Source: Nilaparvata lugens
Taxonomy: Eukaryota; Arthropoda; Insecta; Hemiptera; Delphacidae
DNA length: 64,000 nucleotides
Direction of reading: 5' to 3'
NCBI RefSeq assembly: GCF_014356525.2
Contig: NC_052509.1
Coordinates: 32,263,398 to 32,327,397, forward strand
Made by a program: the position numbers and the translations under genes. Positions 1 through 12,122 of this stretch are shown here, one piece after another; the first letter of the stretch is position 1; every line of letters begins with the position of its first letter. Below the pieces are notes generated by a model. The model saw only the letters and a program-made list of their open reading frames with translations. It was not told the DNA's origin and searched no databases.

Positions 1-398
1 TTGAATTTCGAATCAAACTAATTCAGCATTCGCTTCGTAACCATTTTTATTCAATTATTTATTGTTGATTAGCACATTCAGAATCTTCGAAAATGCTTGA
101 AAATGATGACACCTGTGATATTCCAAGTGAAATTTTAAAAGAATCTAAAATCCTGACAGCAAATCTTATACCACTAAAATCAAGAGATAGGTACAATAAC
201 GAGTATTCTTTATTTATTTTGTCAGTAATACCTGTAGTGTGGCGAAAAATATCGTTTGCACCATGGGCAAAAATGTTTTTCCGGCTCTCAATCTTTTCTA
301 GTCCTCGGCCTACGGCCTCGGACTTGGAAACCGATTTCGAGCCAGAAAAATCTCATTTTCTGCTCTAGGTGCAAAATATACTATATTTCTCAAGTTTC
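1..398. other. AT-rich intergenic DNA with a small GC-rich palindrome
   Basis: No gene is recognised. At 301-323 there is a near-perfect palindrome made of paired GTCC/GGAC and GGCC blocks. It sits in a sequence that reads like a dispersed repeat. Short open frames here have no protein features. Confidence 0.4.
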
Positions 399-505
399 AT
401 TAAATTTTATAATGTCAATTTTTGTAAATGTTACCATAGGCAACCGCCTGGTAAAAATTGTCAATAGATATCCTATCTTATCTTATCTATATTCTTATTC
501 CTCTT
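399..505 (+). mobile_element. LINE 3' end with degenerate TATCT tail
   Basis: This closely matches the insertion at 12123-12420. It has the same run beginning CATTAAATTTTATAATGTC, the same small hairpin (stem TTACC..AGGC / GCCT GGTAA around 433-452), and then a decaying TATCT pentamer tail. The hairpin stem is kept in both copies although its bases differ. It is read as the 3' terminus of a non-LTR retrotransposon; no coding part is recognisable here. Confidence 0.55.
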
Positions 506-579
506 GTTGTAACAAAGAGATTGAGACCATTTGCAAGTCTCTATCTTGAAGTAGTCATGAAAAAAATTGATGTTATAGT

Positions 580-740
580 TCTAGCTTTTTACCTCATGCA
601 TATGGAAAAATTCACCAGAAATCATGCAGGGTTTTATTTGGAGGGCACTGGAGAACTCATTTTTTGACATAAGCGCATAAAGATATATCATTCCAAAGTT
701 GAAAAAATGCTCTTAATTTCATAGATGTAGAATTTCATAA
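580..740 (+). repeat. Dispersed repeat R, partial copy
   Basis: It shares the run TTACCTCATGC.TATGGAAAAA and the following ~130 bp with 40790-40930, and in reverse complement with ~27290-27410. This is a third, more diverged and truncated copy of repeat R. No coding potential is seen. Confidence 0.6.
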
Positions 741-1547
741 GGGGAAAAGTGGGGGGCTTGAGACATTTTTCATTATTCATGTATAATTATTGCAATTCTA
801 CATTGCAAAATTCCACTATTTATCTATTGCATTCTATAATAATATTATATTATCTTCATCGCATGTGTATAATTGTTCATTAAAATAAGAATATTATAAT
901 TATAGTAAAGGAAAATATACAGTATAAATAGTCATATATATAATATATATATTACATTATATTAAAAAACTTGTTCTGATCATCCCTGAGCAGCAGAAAT
1001 AGAGTATAAAATGCACCATGGAACAGTCTTTTTTCTACTATTGGATGAACCCAGATGTTTCTGTTTCTGGTGTGCTTCTTCTTTCTCCTGTGGTGGAGCA
1101 GAGATATCGCAGCCAATTTCTTCCGTCTTGACAGTGTCATTTCTGAACAGCGACTGTCCTACAGGAAATAAAAATATTCATCCCCAACAATAATAATAAT
1201 AATAATAATAGGAAATAATTGCGAAAACGCCGGACGGCAGCTTCGCCGTCTGTCATGTGTTCTGAATGCTAATTGCCGCCGGGTCCGGCGAAAACGCCGG
1301 ATGGCGATGTCGCCGGATCGTGTGTCCCTGCACTAACCTTCCACGCATGCACAGTAAATTTTCTTTACGCCCACAAATCATTTGCGCATGCGCAGAAGAG
1401 TTTCTTTACGCTCGCCAATCAGCTGATGGTAAGCAGCTCGCCAAAAGGTCATATCTTACAGATCTTGACCTAAAAAGTTGGTAATTGTAACTCCGCCAAT
1501 ATGAGTAATTTAACAGGTTTGGGCGGTTGTATAAAAAATGTTGTATG
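741..1547. other. Non-coding DNA with GC-rich hairpins
   Basis: AT-rich sequence, then a short (TAA)n run near 1187-1209. At about 1219-1258 and 1288-1322 two related GC-rich blocks, each starting GCGAAAACGCCGGA, can each fold into a hairpin (CGGACGGC..GCCGTCTG and CCGGATGGCG..CGCCGG). They look like tandem remnants of a repeat. No gene is seen. Confidence 0.4.
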
Positions 1548-1868
1548 TAATTTGTGGGGATGTTTCACAGAGACAAGTTCTCACAGAGACAAGTAGTGTT
1601 TTTGAACGATATTAGTGTCACAGAGACAAGTTTCACAGGAGCAAGTATTTATATAAATGGCAGTCTCACAGGAACAAGTTCCCACAGAGACAAGCAATTT
1701 CATAGAGACAAGGTCTCCGTCCAAAGTAGTAGCGCTATAAATGGCAGTCTCACAGAAGCAAGTTCTCACTGAAACAAGGTGTTTCACAGAAGCAAGGTCA
1801 GTGTCATAGAGACAAGGTAGCGAATGTAGGAAGAAGTTAGGCGTGTTGCCTACATCTGAACTTGAAGG
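1548..1868 (+). repeat. Degenerate minisatellite, 'CACAGAGACAAG' units
   Basis: About fifteen imperfect copies of a 15-18 bp unit centred on CACAGAGACAAG (variants CACAGGAGCAAG, CATAGAGACAAG). The array ends at a non-repetitive edge containing GTTGCCTACA. The same array with the same edge lies reversed at 10555-10878, so this is a mobile or duplicated unit and not a chance microsatellite. Open frames across it on both strands are by-products of the repeat. Confidence 0.7.
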
Positions 1869-2172
1869 CACTCCATTATTTGTTCTAGTAAATTGAATGT
1901 CTGCTGTTTTTTAATCATGCAGGTATATGATTATGATTGAAGGTTTATCATATAAGATAGGGATGGGTTGGTAACCTATTAGAATCAGATAGAAGATAGA
2001 TAGAATTATGAAGATAATTTAAATAAATAAATTGAGTTCTATGTAAATTTCTACCAAACTGATAGACAGACAGACAAAAGATATTTACTTCAAAAAAATG
2101 CACTTTACATACAAAGTAATAATCTTATGTACCTACTCATTATTAATATAAAACAACAACAAAGAATAAAAA

Positions 2173-2271
2173 TGAATATTCTCGTTACCACATTGCAAAG
2201 GATGTTCAGTGAGGTCTACTGTTATCTGGACTACTAGAGTATTGTAACTCCTAATGTCAGATTGAGTAAGA
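2173..2271 (+). repeat. 99-bp direct duplication, copy 1
   Basis: It appears identical by reading to 3423-3521. The two copies flank a 1.15 kb segment that includes a MITE. It could be a long target-site duplication or a segmental duplication. No tail typical of a LINE is seen at either inner edge. Confidence 0.75.
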
Positions 2272-2584
2272 TAGTGCCAAGATATCTAATAAGTATATAT
2301 TAAACCTTCAACCCGAAACAATAATCAATATGAATTTGAAATGGAATATAAAAAAGCCAAATAGCCTACCACTGACCTATTCATCACCGCTTCTTAAAAA
2401 CCACATGGCCAAAATGGTTTTTCATTATAATTTCTTCTTTCGTAATAAATTGTTTATGCTTTTGTACTCCTGAGCGAAGCTCGGTCCCCGATATTATGAG
2501 CTAATCATCTCTTCTTTTTCCAAGCTGCGGTCTCGAATTGTAAATTCAAATGAATATAATATTAACTTCAGACAGTCACTGAGT

Positions 2585-2758
2585 AAAGCTGCGTTAACAC
2601 CAATAGATTCTATAGATTCTATTAGATTGAACATAACTTATCATACACATGATGAACATATGTGTTTTTCAAGTGCCGTTCAATCTATAATAATCTGTGA
2701 GGATTAAGTTATTAGTGTAACATTTTTTTAATAACTTTGGTGTAAACGCAGCTTTAGA
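2585..2758. mobile_element. MITE with TAAAGCTGCG inverted termini
   Basis: The ends read TAAAGCTGCGTTAACACCAA and, reversed at the other side, TTGGTGTAAACGCAGCTTTA: terminal inverted repeats of about 20 bp. The ~170 bp interior is AT-rich and non-coding. Terminal TA on each side would fit a Tc1/mariner-type TA target site, which is an inference. A related terminus occurs at 63668-63720. Confidence 0.7.
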
Positions 2759-3422
2759 TGCCAAGATTTATCATATGTCAATCATATGTCAATCATTTAT
2801 CATATGTCATATGGATAATGTCAATGAAAAACTTCATTTTCCTCATGAAATCTTTCCCATAGAAATTTCAACAGATTGTTGTTCGACAAGCGTCTCTACA
2901 TGTTACAAAATGAAAATTCTAGTGAAAAACAAAAAGTGCCACTTGATAATTCCCAAATCATCTTTTTAATCGTAGCTCTGATTCAACTGAGCAATAACTT
3001 TCTGAACTTACTGAGTGGATAAAGTAACATTTAAAATTATCATAAGCGCAATGGGACTTGGGATTCCATCAATTCAGGATAAGTATTATATCGGTATTCA
3101 TTTTTACAGGATTGAAGTAGTGCAACATTTAGATTAGCACACCAATAGATTTTATTTGTAACGAAGTGAGTTCATTACTTTCATATCAAAGTTCTACTTT
3201 TTCCATTATGATAATTATAGTATATTGACGACTACTGCAAAACAATGTCTGGTAGCCCTGGTAATGTAATGTAATGTAATAAAATGTGATCGTATGGTTG
3301 ATTGGAAGTCTCCAACCAGCCTGATCAGATTTCTTAGTGGGGCCATTGGCAAACATTTTAAAAAAGACCTGATATTATAACAATGACTTTATTCCTAGTA
3401 GATAGCATTTCTAGTAGATGGC

Positions 3423-3521
3423 TGAATATTCTCGTTACCACATTGCAAAGGATGTTCAGTGAGGTCTACTGTTATCTGGACTACTAGAGTATTGTAACTC
3501 CTAATGTCAGATTGAGTAAGA
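3423..3521 (+). repeat. 99-bp direct duplication, copy 2
   Basis: Partner of 2173-2271, identical by reading. Just upstream, at about 3258-3280, is a short (TAATG)n run. Confidence 0.75.
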
Positions 3522-4475
3522 GCTTGAAATTTATTCCTATTTAGTGTACTCCATGTTCAATAATCTGCCCCTATCTTATATTACAAGAAACTTGCCTCTG
3601 AATAAATATTAAAAAAATGCACTAAATCTAATTCTGAATGAAAATGCTTATTATTCAGTAAATTAATTTTCAAATAGTTGAAAATGTGATATTCAGTTCT
3701 GTGAGTTTATAAATAGTTTATGTTTTTTTTCCAATGTATGACTTAATTTATTCAATTGTACTGGGTGATGATAATTATGACTTGATAAGACTGATTTGAT
3801 GAATGATTACACTATTCATAAGATGACTACTAAGATGTTATGAATTGAATTGCTCATTTATTGTATAACAGACTATGAGCTGAATTTTTTAGACAAGGCC
3901 TGATCGCCTAATCTACATCCAAATTGTTTGTATTTATCGGTCAATATATTTCTTATTCCTAGACGCCAGCTAAGAAAGGGGTTTCAATTTTCGTAGAATA
4001 AGCACGTTTTTTCAAAAAATGTTGTTTTCAATTTCAAATTCAAATTTCGTTTATCACACACATATACGAGAATTTAGAATTAATGAGAAAGTGACCCGGA
4101 ATAAGGTTTATGATTTTTGTTCTTCTGTATTTATACTAAGTGACGTATCAGTGAAGGCTCTTAAACTGTAGGCTTATTATTAAATAACGAGTTTAGAGCA
4201 CCGGGAAAATGGGATTTATATTTTATTATAATAAATATTCAAAATTACGTTTCCAACCCACAATTACTGTCTTTTTGTCATGTCCTTAAAGTTACTGAAA
4301 ACCATATCGGTTGGGACTAATCAAGCTTCATTAAAGGTGGTTTTAATTATTAGTTTTTGTGTTACAAAAAGTTCACCCAGATCTAGATGGCTATTGAAAC
4401 ATTATTGATCTAACTAAAGCATGATATTAGTATCAAAGACAGAAATCTGGGTTTCAATTCATTATCATGTGTGTG

Positions 4476-4479
<4 letters not shown>
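3522..4479. other. AT-rich DNA, no feature recognised
   Basis: I see no open frame of note, no tandem repeat and no recognisable element. Confidence 0.4.
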
Positions 4480-4509
<30 letters not shown>

Positions 4510-4531
4510 TGAGAGTGAGAGAGAGAGAGAG
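4480..4531 (+). repeat. (GA)n microsatellite
   Basis: Nearly pure GA dinucleotides interrupted once by GGAGTGAGAGTG. The surrounding open frame rich in Arg and Glu is produced by the repeat. Confidence 0.9.
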
Positions 4532-6461
4532 CCCGAAGGAAAGGGCATGTGTGAGAGAGTGATGTGGTTGAGTGGGAGTGAGAAAGTTCGATATATTATA
4601 TATGCTATATGGTGGGTGAGGAATAATAGTGTGTCCCTCCCTTATGCGACACTCACAGATATATATATAGTACTAAAACCATATCCATAGATTTTGGAAG
4701 CGGCATGTCTTTCAATCTTTTGAAACAGCATTTATTGTCTAAGGGTGGTGAAAGAAGTTTTCTGCATTCCATAACGACAATCTGCAGACTGACGTCTCGG
4801 GTATTAGAACCAAAAGGCCTTGCTTTATAGAACTATAAATACTCATTCAGTATTACAATGCCTTGCTTCCATGAAATAAGTCGAATGTTTCCCGTTAGGT
4901 ACTTCTAGAAAGCCCGGTCAATTAGTCATCGATGGTGTCCTCAGGTAGAACTACCCTGCTAATAGACTATGTTCACTGAAGCATAAAACCAAAGTTAACC
5001 AAATGCTTCTATTTCTAAAAATTCTAGTGCCAGGTATAAAGTTCTGCACTTTGGCGGCAGGAAATATTTAACATGTGTTTTCCATATTATACCCTTCATG
5101 GGAAAAATAGATTTTTAGTTAGTATTGTTTGCCTCCCCTCTACGAGGATGCTACCTATGCCTTTGCGTTGCGAGTTCAATAGTTGACAAAACACATTCAG
5201 TCGACATGGAATTGGTCAAGGAAATCGTAACGCTCCGCAATACTACATTATACCATATTGACGATGGATTTTTCTATCGGGTGACCTCCAGCAACCAATC
5301 CTTGGGTCTACTCGCCCTTCAAAGCCATAAGCTAATAAGGATAATAATAAAATTGAAATTTGTATTTATATTTTTTGTGTAATCAATCCCCATGATAATT
5401 TATTGATCTTTATTATTCATCATCTTACTAATAATTAATCTTTCTTTTAATATTTTACTAGGATTATTAGGCCAGTAGGCCTACACACATGATTTTTCTT
5501 CGAGTACTAATTGATTCTTGACAACAAAATATCTTTATAATAGATGGCTGTATGTTTCCTACTTAGTTAAGAAGAATCATTTATCAAAGAAATATTAAAT
5601 TTAAGAAGCAATTAAGTAGATTACTACTGCTTTTCAATACTACATAATTTGCAAATGATATTTAATTTTATCAATTAATATTATTATTTTACCGTTGATA
5701 CGATAATGATGTAACATGGTATTTTTTGTATATGTATATATAGCCTACTTTGTTTAAAATTGATAGATTATTTCGATAATTTTTGTTTTCAGGCAAATTT
5801 TCAATACAGAACAGTTTTTATAAAACTTGTATTTATTATATCTCAGTTTATCCCTCTATGAAAAACAATCTATATAGTCAATTTGACCACTTGACAAGTA
5901 AATCACTGATCGAAACTTTGAAACCTATATTCTGTATTTTTGAAAAGCTTTTTATTCAATTCAAATTTGGAAAATCAGTAAATACTATAGAGTGAATAGT
6001 AAATATTATAATAAGTAAGTAGAATTGATCCCGTCAACCATATCCTATCGTAGCCTATTTACAACTAATTTTCTTTGCAGATGTGGTTCTGGTTTAAGAT
6101 AGTATTTCTGTAGAAGTACACTATTAAAGTGTTGGTATATAAATATAGTATAAACGATTTCTTTTTGTTTTCAAGTTCATACATCGTTTTGTTCCACTTT
6201 TTTCTTGTATTTGCATCTGTGGAGAGAAAAATTATTTTATTTTGTTTAATTACTGAGAGAAAAACAATATTGAACAACAAGGTACAATGGATTAATGTTA
6301 TAAGCCTCCATAAGTGTAGGGGAGTGTTTTCAACTAGCTTCAAGCTTGCTTAACTCAACTGTCCAGTTGGGAGTGCATTTGGTAGTGCTTATTTTGGGAC
6401 TGCATTTGGTAAGTGCATTACATAATGGTGTTTCATGTTTCATATTTATGAACCAGTTACA
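4532..6461. other. AT-rich DNA, no gene supported
   Basis: Contains a few short open frames (for example 5125-5382) without recognisable domains, codon signal or splice context. No tandem repeat is seen. Left unassigned. Confidence 0.35.
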
Positions 6462-6890
6462 TGCATAGATAGATAGATTAAATAGCATTGACTGCCCACC
6501 TAAATCAGGGGGAATTGGAACTTGTCAAAAAATCTAAATGGTCGAACAAAAAAGACACAGCCCACAGTAACAAATACACAAGACACAGGGAAAGAAAGCA
6601 TAATACCATTCATATGGAGTAATGTTCAATGTACTCTTCCTTTGAGTAAAGAGCACTCTTAGAGAAATCTTCTTTAATTGAGATCTAAAGTTGCGTTCAA
6701 TCATACTCTTCATGAAATCAGGTAAAATATTAAATAATTGGATGCTAGAGCTTCTGATGCATCTTTTTCTATTTTCATCGAAAAAACATACTGGCGTCTG
6801 CCGAACGTGACTTTATCACAATGCAGCACCTTGCATTTTCCTTTGATGTCTCCCAATAGAATTTGTTGACCTATTAGTTGGAAAAATAAC
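6462..6890 (-). pseudogene. LINE ORF2 C-terminus and 3' UTR, minus strand
   Basis: Read on the minus strand from about 6830 to 6600, one frame gives VTFGRRQYVFF, then FNILPDFMKSMIERNFRSQL. This resembles the terminal domain of CR1/Jockey-like LINE ORF2 (compare the 'RRQFTYISNRLINLIPSNL' region of the intact ORF2 at 18.8 kb). It is followed by a 3' UTR and a short (CTAT)n tail at 6463-6478. Everything upstream (reverse transcriptase, endonuclease) is missing, so this is a 5'-truncated copy. The adjoining DNA beyond 6893 is dispersed repeat S. Confidence 0.6.
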
Positions 6891-6892
6891 TA

Positions 6893-7545
6893 GTAGTTCT
6901 GAGAACAGTAGACCTCGCGCAGTTAAAAACCACAGCCTCCATCAGGGTGAATTATGTGCTGTTATGACGTGTCGGCGAAATATCGGTGTGTAAGCCACTA
7001 ATGACTGTTTGAAATGTATCGTCAATAATTACTGATATTAAGTAAAATTATTATCATTAGAATGCTAATAATTTGTTGAATGCTAATAATTTGTTGTGAA
7101 CAGCTACAATCATACCAAGTTGAAAGCAGAGAAAAGTCGGGAGAAAATAATAAGCTACCTACTTTGAGTTATCAATATTGCATGCCTCATCGCTTGCAAT
7201 AGTTCACACGACAGCAGATTTTTTACCAAATTACATTGGGATATTAATTGCATGCGTCATTTCATGCAATTAATAATCCACTCGACAGCTGATTTATGAT
7301 AAATAATTCTATAGTCTCTAAAGAGACTCTTTCTCCTTTTGTTTTATCCTTGAAATGCAAAATTTCAAAAAACCTTGTATATATACGTTGACGCGCAATT
7401 TAAAGAGTAACATATCTGTTAAATTTCATTGAAATCTATCGCCGCGTTTCGCTGTAAATGCTGAACATAAAAATATTTAAACATGAAGTGAAATGCAAAA
7501 CCGTTGACTTGAATCTTAGACCTCACTTCGCTCGGTCAATGAAAC
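6893..7545 (+). repeat. Dispersed repeat S, copy 1
   Basis: Shares with 9283-9840 the start (AACAGTAGACCTCGCGCAGT), the middle (AATCCACTCGACAGCTG), the block AATGCAAAATTTC.AAAAAACC and the GC-rich run CGCGTTTCGC.GTAA. It ends with a phrase containing CTCACTTCGCTCGGTCAA. It contains the AT-rich stretch at 7463-7489 (GAACATAAAAATATTTAAAC) that appears to have seeded the satellite at 41.7 kb. No coding sequence is seen. Confidence 0.7.
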
Positions 7546-7984
7546 TTTGGATATCTGAGTTCTTTTTAAAGTCCTATGCTATTCTACTTGTTCTACTGAG
7601 GTACATTTTGATTTTTTTTTCATAGTACATGGCAGTTTGAAATTAACTGTTCTATTGATTTATTCTAACCTTGTCTACAGGATTGTGAAACTGTGGCATA
7701 TGAGGAGTACTGTATGTCTAATTTTTTGTTATCCACCTCTGCATCTATTTTCAGTTTGAAGAACTGGATATCAATCTTGATTATTCAAATGTTTCATTGT
7801 TCAACATACACACACATTATTTACATTCATATAAAAACAAAATGATACACAATTTCTTTAAACCAATAAAGCCCAAGGTGAAAACCTGTGAGGGGAGAAA
7901 AATCTAAATTTTCACATGAAAACATCACTCGAGAATATGTCACCCGGCCTCACAACAGAGAGTCCTAGAGTCCTTGACTTAGAA

Positions 7985-8130
7985 TAGATACGTTGACGCA
8001 CAATTTAAAGAGTAACATACCTGTTAAATTTCATTGAAATTTATTGCCGCGTTTCGCCGTATATGCGGAACATAAAAATATTTAAACATAAAGAGAAGTG
8101 CAAAACCTCCGACTTGAATCTTATACCTTG
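7985..8130 (+). repeat. Dispersed repeat S, partial copy 2
   Basis: Matches the second half of repeat S: GATACGTTGACGCACAATTT, then CCGCGTTTCGCCGTATATGC, then the AAAATATTTAAACATAAAG stretch. It is truncated at both ends relative to copies 1 and 3. Confidence 0.7.
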
Positions 8131-8585
8131 TCTAGTCTTGACTTAATCTCATAGTTGTACAGTCAGTGCCAGTGAGATTTTCTGCGAACACTTCATTGTT
8201 ACCATAATATTTAGATGATGGTAATCCTAGATGAAATGGATCGGCGTGAATACGCCGAATGGATCGACTCGTATCATTTGAGGATAATGATAATGATGAT
8301 GGAACACTATTCTGTTAAAAGGAATAGTCTCCATTATGTTCTTAGGGATTTGCTTGTGATCATGTTTCTATAAAGTCGTCATTCTATCAATTCGAAGATT
8401 AGCCTTCAAAAATTTAGGTCAACTTATACATTTCAACTCACGTTGCTACACGTTTCAACTTAGCAAAACGACATAGGGAATTAGTATTATTATTCTCTAG
8501 AGCCCTGGAAATATCCCTGTTATTGTTCTTGGTACCTTATACAAAAGGGACTCTATAATACAAAAACAAAACAGTCGTTGCAGGA
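8131..8585. other. Non-coding DNA, no feature recognised
   Basis: Includes a small hairpin (GGATCGGCGTGAATACGCCGA near 8239-8259). No gene is seen. Confidence 0.35.
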
Positions 8586-8745
8586 CAAAGCTAGAGAAAG
8601 AAGAAAAAGAAGAAGAAGACGACAGGAGGAGAAGAAGAACAAGCGAGAAAAAGAAGATAATAGAAAAAGGAGACAAAAGAAGAAGAAGAAGGAAGAAGAG
8701 GAAGAAGATGAGAAATAATAATAAGAAAAAATATAGATAGGAGAA
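8586..8745 (+). repeat. Purine tract, (GAA)n-like
   Basis: About 160 bp almost wholly purine on the plus strand, built from AGAAGA and GGAGGA variants. The long minus-strand frame rich in Leu, Phe and Ser is its translation and is not a gene. Confidence 0.8.
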
Positions 8746-9282
8746 GATTATAACCGTTGAGTACACTATTTTATCTATAACCACTCTTTTCTTGAATTGA
8801 AAATTTATAAATTACTGGTGGTACTCCCATACAGTAGCAGTCAGGGGTGTGTATTCAAATACCGTTGGATAACATCTTTCCAATATTGTTCCATTCATCT
8901 AGAAGTATATAATCTTTTCTTTCTTACATTTATATCACTTATGTATAAGTTACTGCAGTATCGAAATTTGGCCTTAACCTGAACAATTGAAAGTCACATT
9001 TAAATAGCTATTTTGCTGTTTGGTAGAAATACATTTACATGGGAATCAATTTATTCATTAAAGGCAATCTACATAATTCTAATAGGTTCTGATAACCCAT
9101 AATGATAAAATAGGTGTTCAATGAATAAATGAAGCCTAACAACTTGAAATATATTTCAAATCATTTAAGAATAAATTGATTCTACCTCGGTGCTAGTCAG
9201 CTTTACATTTGTACATGTATCATTGTATTGAATTATTAAATATTTGATGATTTTTGTAAAACGACATTTCAATCCTGGACTA

Positions 9283-9840
9283 GTAGTTCTATGAACAGTA
9301 GACCTCGCGCAGTTATAAAAAACAGCCTCGTCTCATACTGTTCATAAGAGTAAATCCTGTTTTTATGTTGTGTCGGCAAGATGTCGGTGTGAAAACGGCT
9401 AATGGCTGTTGGGGTTAGTGTATCAAAAATATGCTAACATCAAAAGCTAATCTCCTTCAACACACTGGCAACAGCTCAGCCCGAGTTGAAAGCAAATAAA
9501 GGTCGAGAGAAAATACTATGTTTTCTTTCCGTTATTAATACGTTATTGCATGCAATTAAAAATCCACTCAACAGCTGAATTATTATGGATGATTCTATTC
9601 TGATTTTTACTGTAATATTGGCGTTCGAAGGAGACTTTACCCATTGTATTAAGCTTAAAATGCAAAATTTCCAAAAAAACCTTGTATATAAACCTCGAGG
9701 CACAATTTAAAAAGAACTATACCTGTCAAATTTCATGGTAATCTATTGCTGCGTTTCGCCGTAATTGCGGAACATATAAACATAAAGAGAAATGCAAAAC
9801 CGTCGACTTGAATCTTGGAACTCACTTCGCTCGGTCAACA
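9283..9840 (+). repeat. Dispersed repeat S, copy 3
   Basis: A second long copy of the family at 6893-7545 with several indels. It has the same start (GAACAGTAGACCTCGCGCAG), GTCGG.GTGTGAAAACGGC, the AATCCACTCAACAGCTGAA block and the end phrase ACTCACTTCGCTCGGTCAA. Confidence 0.7.
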
Positions 9841-10259
9841 AATTTAAATTTTAAGAAACCACAAATATCCTGGATGAAAAGGGGAATCAATTGCTATGTA
9901 GATTTGAATCGAAATGTCTAGGATACACTAAACAGTCCACTAAATTCATCATTTTTTCTCCACAGGAGAAACGTTTAAAGCTGGCATCAAATGATGTCAC
10001 CACATTATTTACATATGTAAATGATATATTTATATATGTATGTCACGTGGATTGAAGGAGCGTTGTTTGTCACGTTGTTTGTTGATTGAAGGAAGATTCC
10101 ATTTTACTATTTAAATAAATCATAATGTAATTTACTTATCCACTTCGAGATTTACATAGTGATAATAAGTAGGAAATGGAATATATGGCAAACACTTCAG
10201 TTGCTATGTAGGCCTACTGTATTGTACTCTGTAGTGTCTTATTTTTTACTAAAGTGATG
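9841..10259. other. AT-rich DNA, no feature recognised
   Basis: No gene or repeat is recognised. Confidence 0.3.
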
Positions 10260-10484
10260 AAGTATCAGAAAATACTATTATTCAGCATTGTTATGTATTA
10301 TTTTCAATGTCATTTTTTTCTCTTTCTTTTCAATAATTTGTTATTATTTTAAATAAGTAGATAACTTAACTATTGTTTGTTTTTAATCATATTATTTGTA
10401 TTATTTTTTGAGTGTAAGAGAGGGTCGACTGCGCCCTAACTTCGCTCTCTAAGAAAAATAAAGGCAGTCATTCTATTCTATTCA
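10260..10484 (+). mobile_element. LINE 3' end with (ATTCT)n tail
   Basis: AT-rich 3' UTR-like sequence, then a hairpin-capable stretch (AAGAGAG at 10416-10422 pairs with CTCTCT at 10445-10450). This is followed by AAAAATAAAGG and a short ATTCT repeat at about 10468-10484. The order hairpin, AATAAA-like block, pentamer tail is shared by the other LINE 3' ends in this window. No coding part is retained. Confidence 0.5.
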
Positions 10485-10554
10485 TGTCACCATAATATAT
10501 ATGTATATATATTAAAAAACAGATGACATCCAATTTATTAGAGCAAATGGAAAG

Positions 10555-10878
10555 CCTTCATCTTCATGTGTAGGCAACACACCACACCAACCTTGTTCCT
10601 GTGAGACTGACCTTGTCTCTGTGACACTCCACTTGTTCGAATGGGACTCCACCCCTCTTCTTGTTCCAGTGGCACTACTTGTTCCAGTGAGACAGACCTT
10701 GTCTCTGTGAGACTGACCTTGTCTCTGTGAGACTCACCTTGTCTCTGTGGGAACTTGTTCCTGTGAGACTGCCATTTATAAAAATACTTGTTCCTATGAA
10801 ACTTGTCTCTGTGACACTAATATCGTTCAAAAACACTACTTGTCTCTGTGAGAACTTGTCTCTGTGATACGGACCCTA
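10555..10878 (-). repeat. Minisatellite 'CACAGAGACAAG', inverted copy
   Basis: Reverse-complement relative of 1548-1868. Its units read CTTGTCTCTGTG or CTTGTTCCTGTG every 15-18 bp, and the non-repeat edge TGTAGGCAACAC is conserved at the outer side. Unit order and number differ, so the arrays have changed since they were copied. Confidence 0.7.
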
Positions 10879-12042
10879 ATTTGTGTGTAATGCTTCTTTA
10901 TCGCTCTTGCAAAATTATCACTGTTTTGCGCGCGCGATAAAGTCGCGCATCACGCTCTTAATACATGAATAGCTATTTATTTCAGCAGGTACAAAAATAT
11001 AAAAAAATATTCAAATCTCATTTGCTCTACAGACTACTGCCAGCTGGGCACATGTAGGTCAAATACGGCTTCACATAAACATGTCACAACCAATGTGGGG
11101 CATATATTGACATTACAATATATATTGCATAAAGATACTGAAGTTTCTCAGATACTATAAGGTTTGATTAAATCAACAGAACATGTTGTGTTGTAATGCA
11201 TTGTTTTACAATATTGTAAAACAACCAACATAACTCAACCTAACAGAGAACGAACACAAAAGGAAATAGAGCCTCAATTCTTCTCTACACATTTTTTGGA
11301 CTTTAATTAATTATGTGTGAATCGAATCATAATATCCTTATAGTCTCTAGAATGTTCATTTTACATGAAGGTTTGAAGCAGATTTGGGCAAATGCCAGCT
11401 TTTTTTACCTGGACTGTATCTATTGTCCAATGAATGGATTAATAAATAAATATTTCCTCACAACACAACCAATCACAGCCAATCACATCTAGTGAATTTC
11501 CAAATACCAATGAGAATCCAATCAACTGGAGAAAAATTTTGATTCTATAACATCCAATACTAAAAAAAACTCTACCAAATTCTAGAAAATTATAGGACCC
11601 GAGTTGATGGCGCTGACTGAAGGCTGAGTTTTAAGGTCAACCTTGATTTATGCAGACTGTACCACTTTTGGAAATAATAAAGAGAATGCCAAAGCCAAAC
11701 CAACAATCTAATTACTATCCCAGCCAGCTCTCATCATAAATAAAGGAGAACGCTCTGATAAGATGACGTCGATGCAGAATTGAAAGTAGAATTTGAATTT
11801 TAAAATAAATTAAATGTAATGTGAATTCTAAGTGAAGCAAGAGATGAGATAAGGTGAGATAAGATAAGAGGTGAGATAAGAAGTTAATCGTGTTGTAGTA
11901 GACAATATTTTTTAATGCTCATTGAAACGTGACAGCAAAATACTAAAAAGTAAGTTGAGCAGGGTTATTTATTCAAGATTCACAAATTCCTGCACAATGC
12001 AAATGATAAAAAGATATAGCAAAACTGTTGATCAATTATGCC
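10879..12042. other. AT-rich DNA with a GC-rich palindrome
   Basis: At 10927-10952 a GCGCGCGCGATAAAGTCGCGC stretch is self-complementary. The rest is AT-rich with no gene or element that I can name. Confidence 0.35.
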
Positions 12043-12122
12043 TGATTAGCAGTAGGAACAACAAACAAAATTGAAAGCTCTGCAATTAAGATACAGATTG
12101 TCAAAAGTAGGATTACAAAATC
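12043..12122 (+). repeat. 80-bp target-site duplication, left copy
   Basis: Starts TGATTAGCAGTAGGAACAAC and ends AGGATTACAAAATC. It is repeated at 12421-12500 with one C/T difference. It flanks the LINE 3'-end insertion at 12123-12420. Confidence 0.9.

Noticed and set aside
5125..5382. 85-codon frame in balanced-composition DNA
   Set aside because: No recognisable domain. Possible exon, but no consensus splice sites seen at suitable places.
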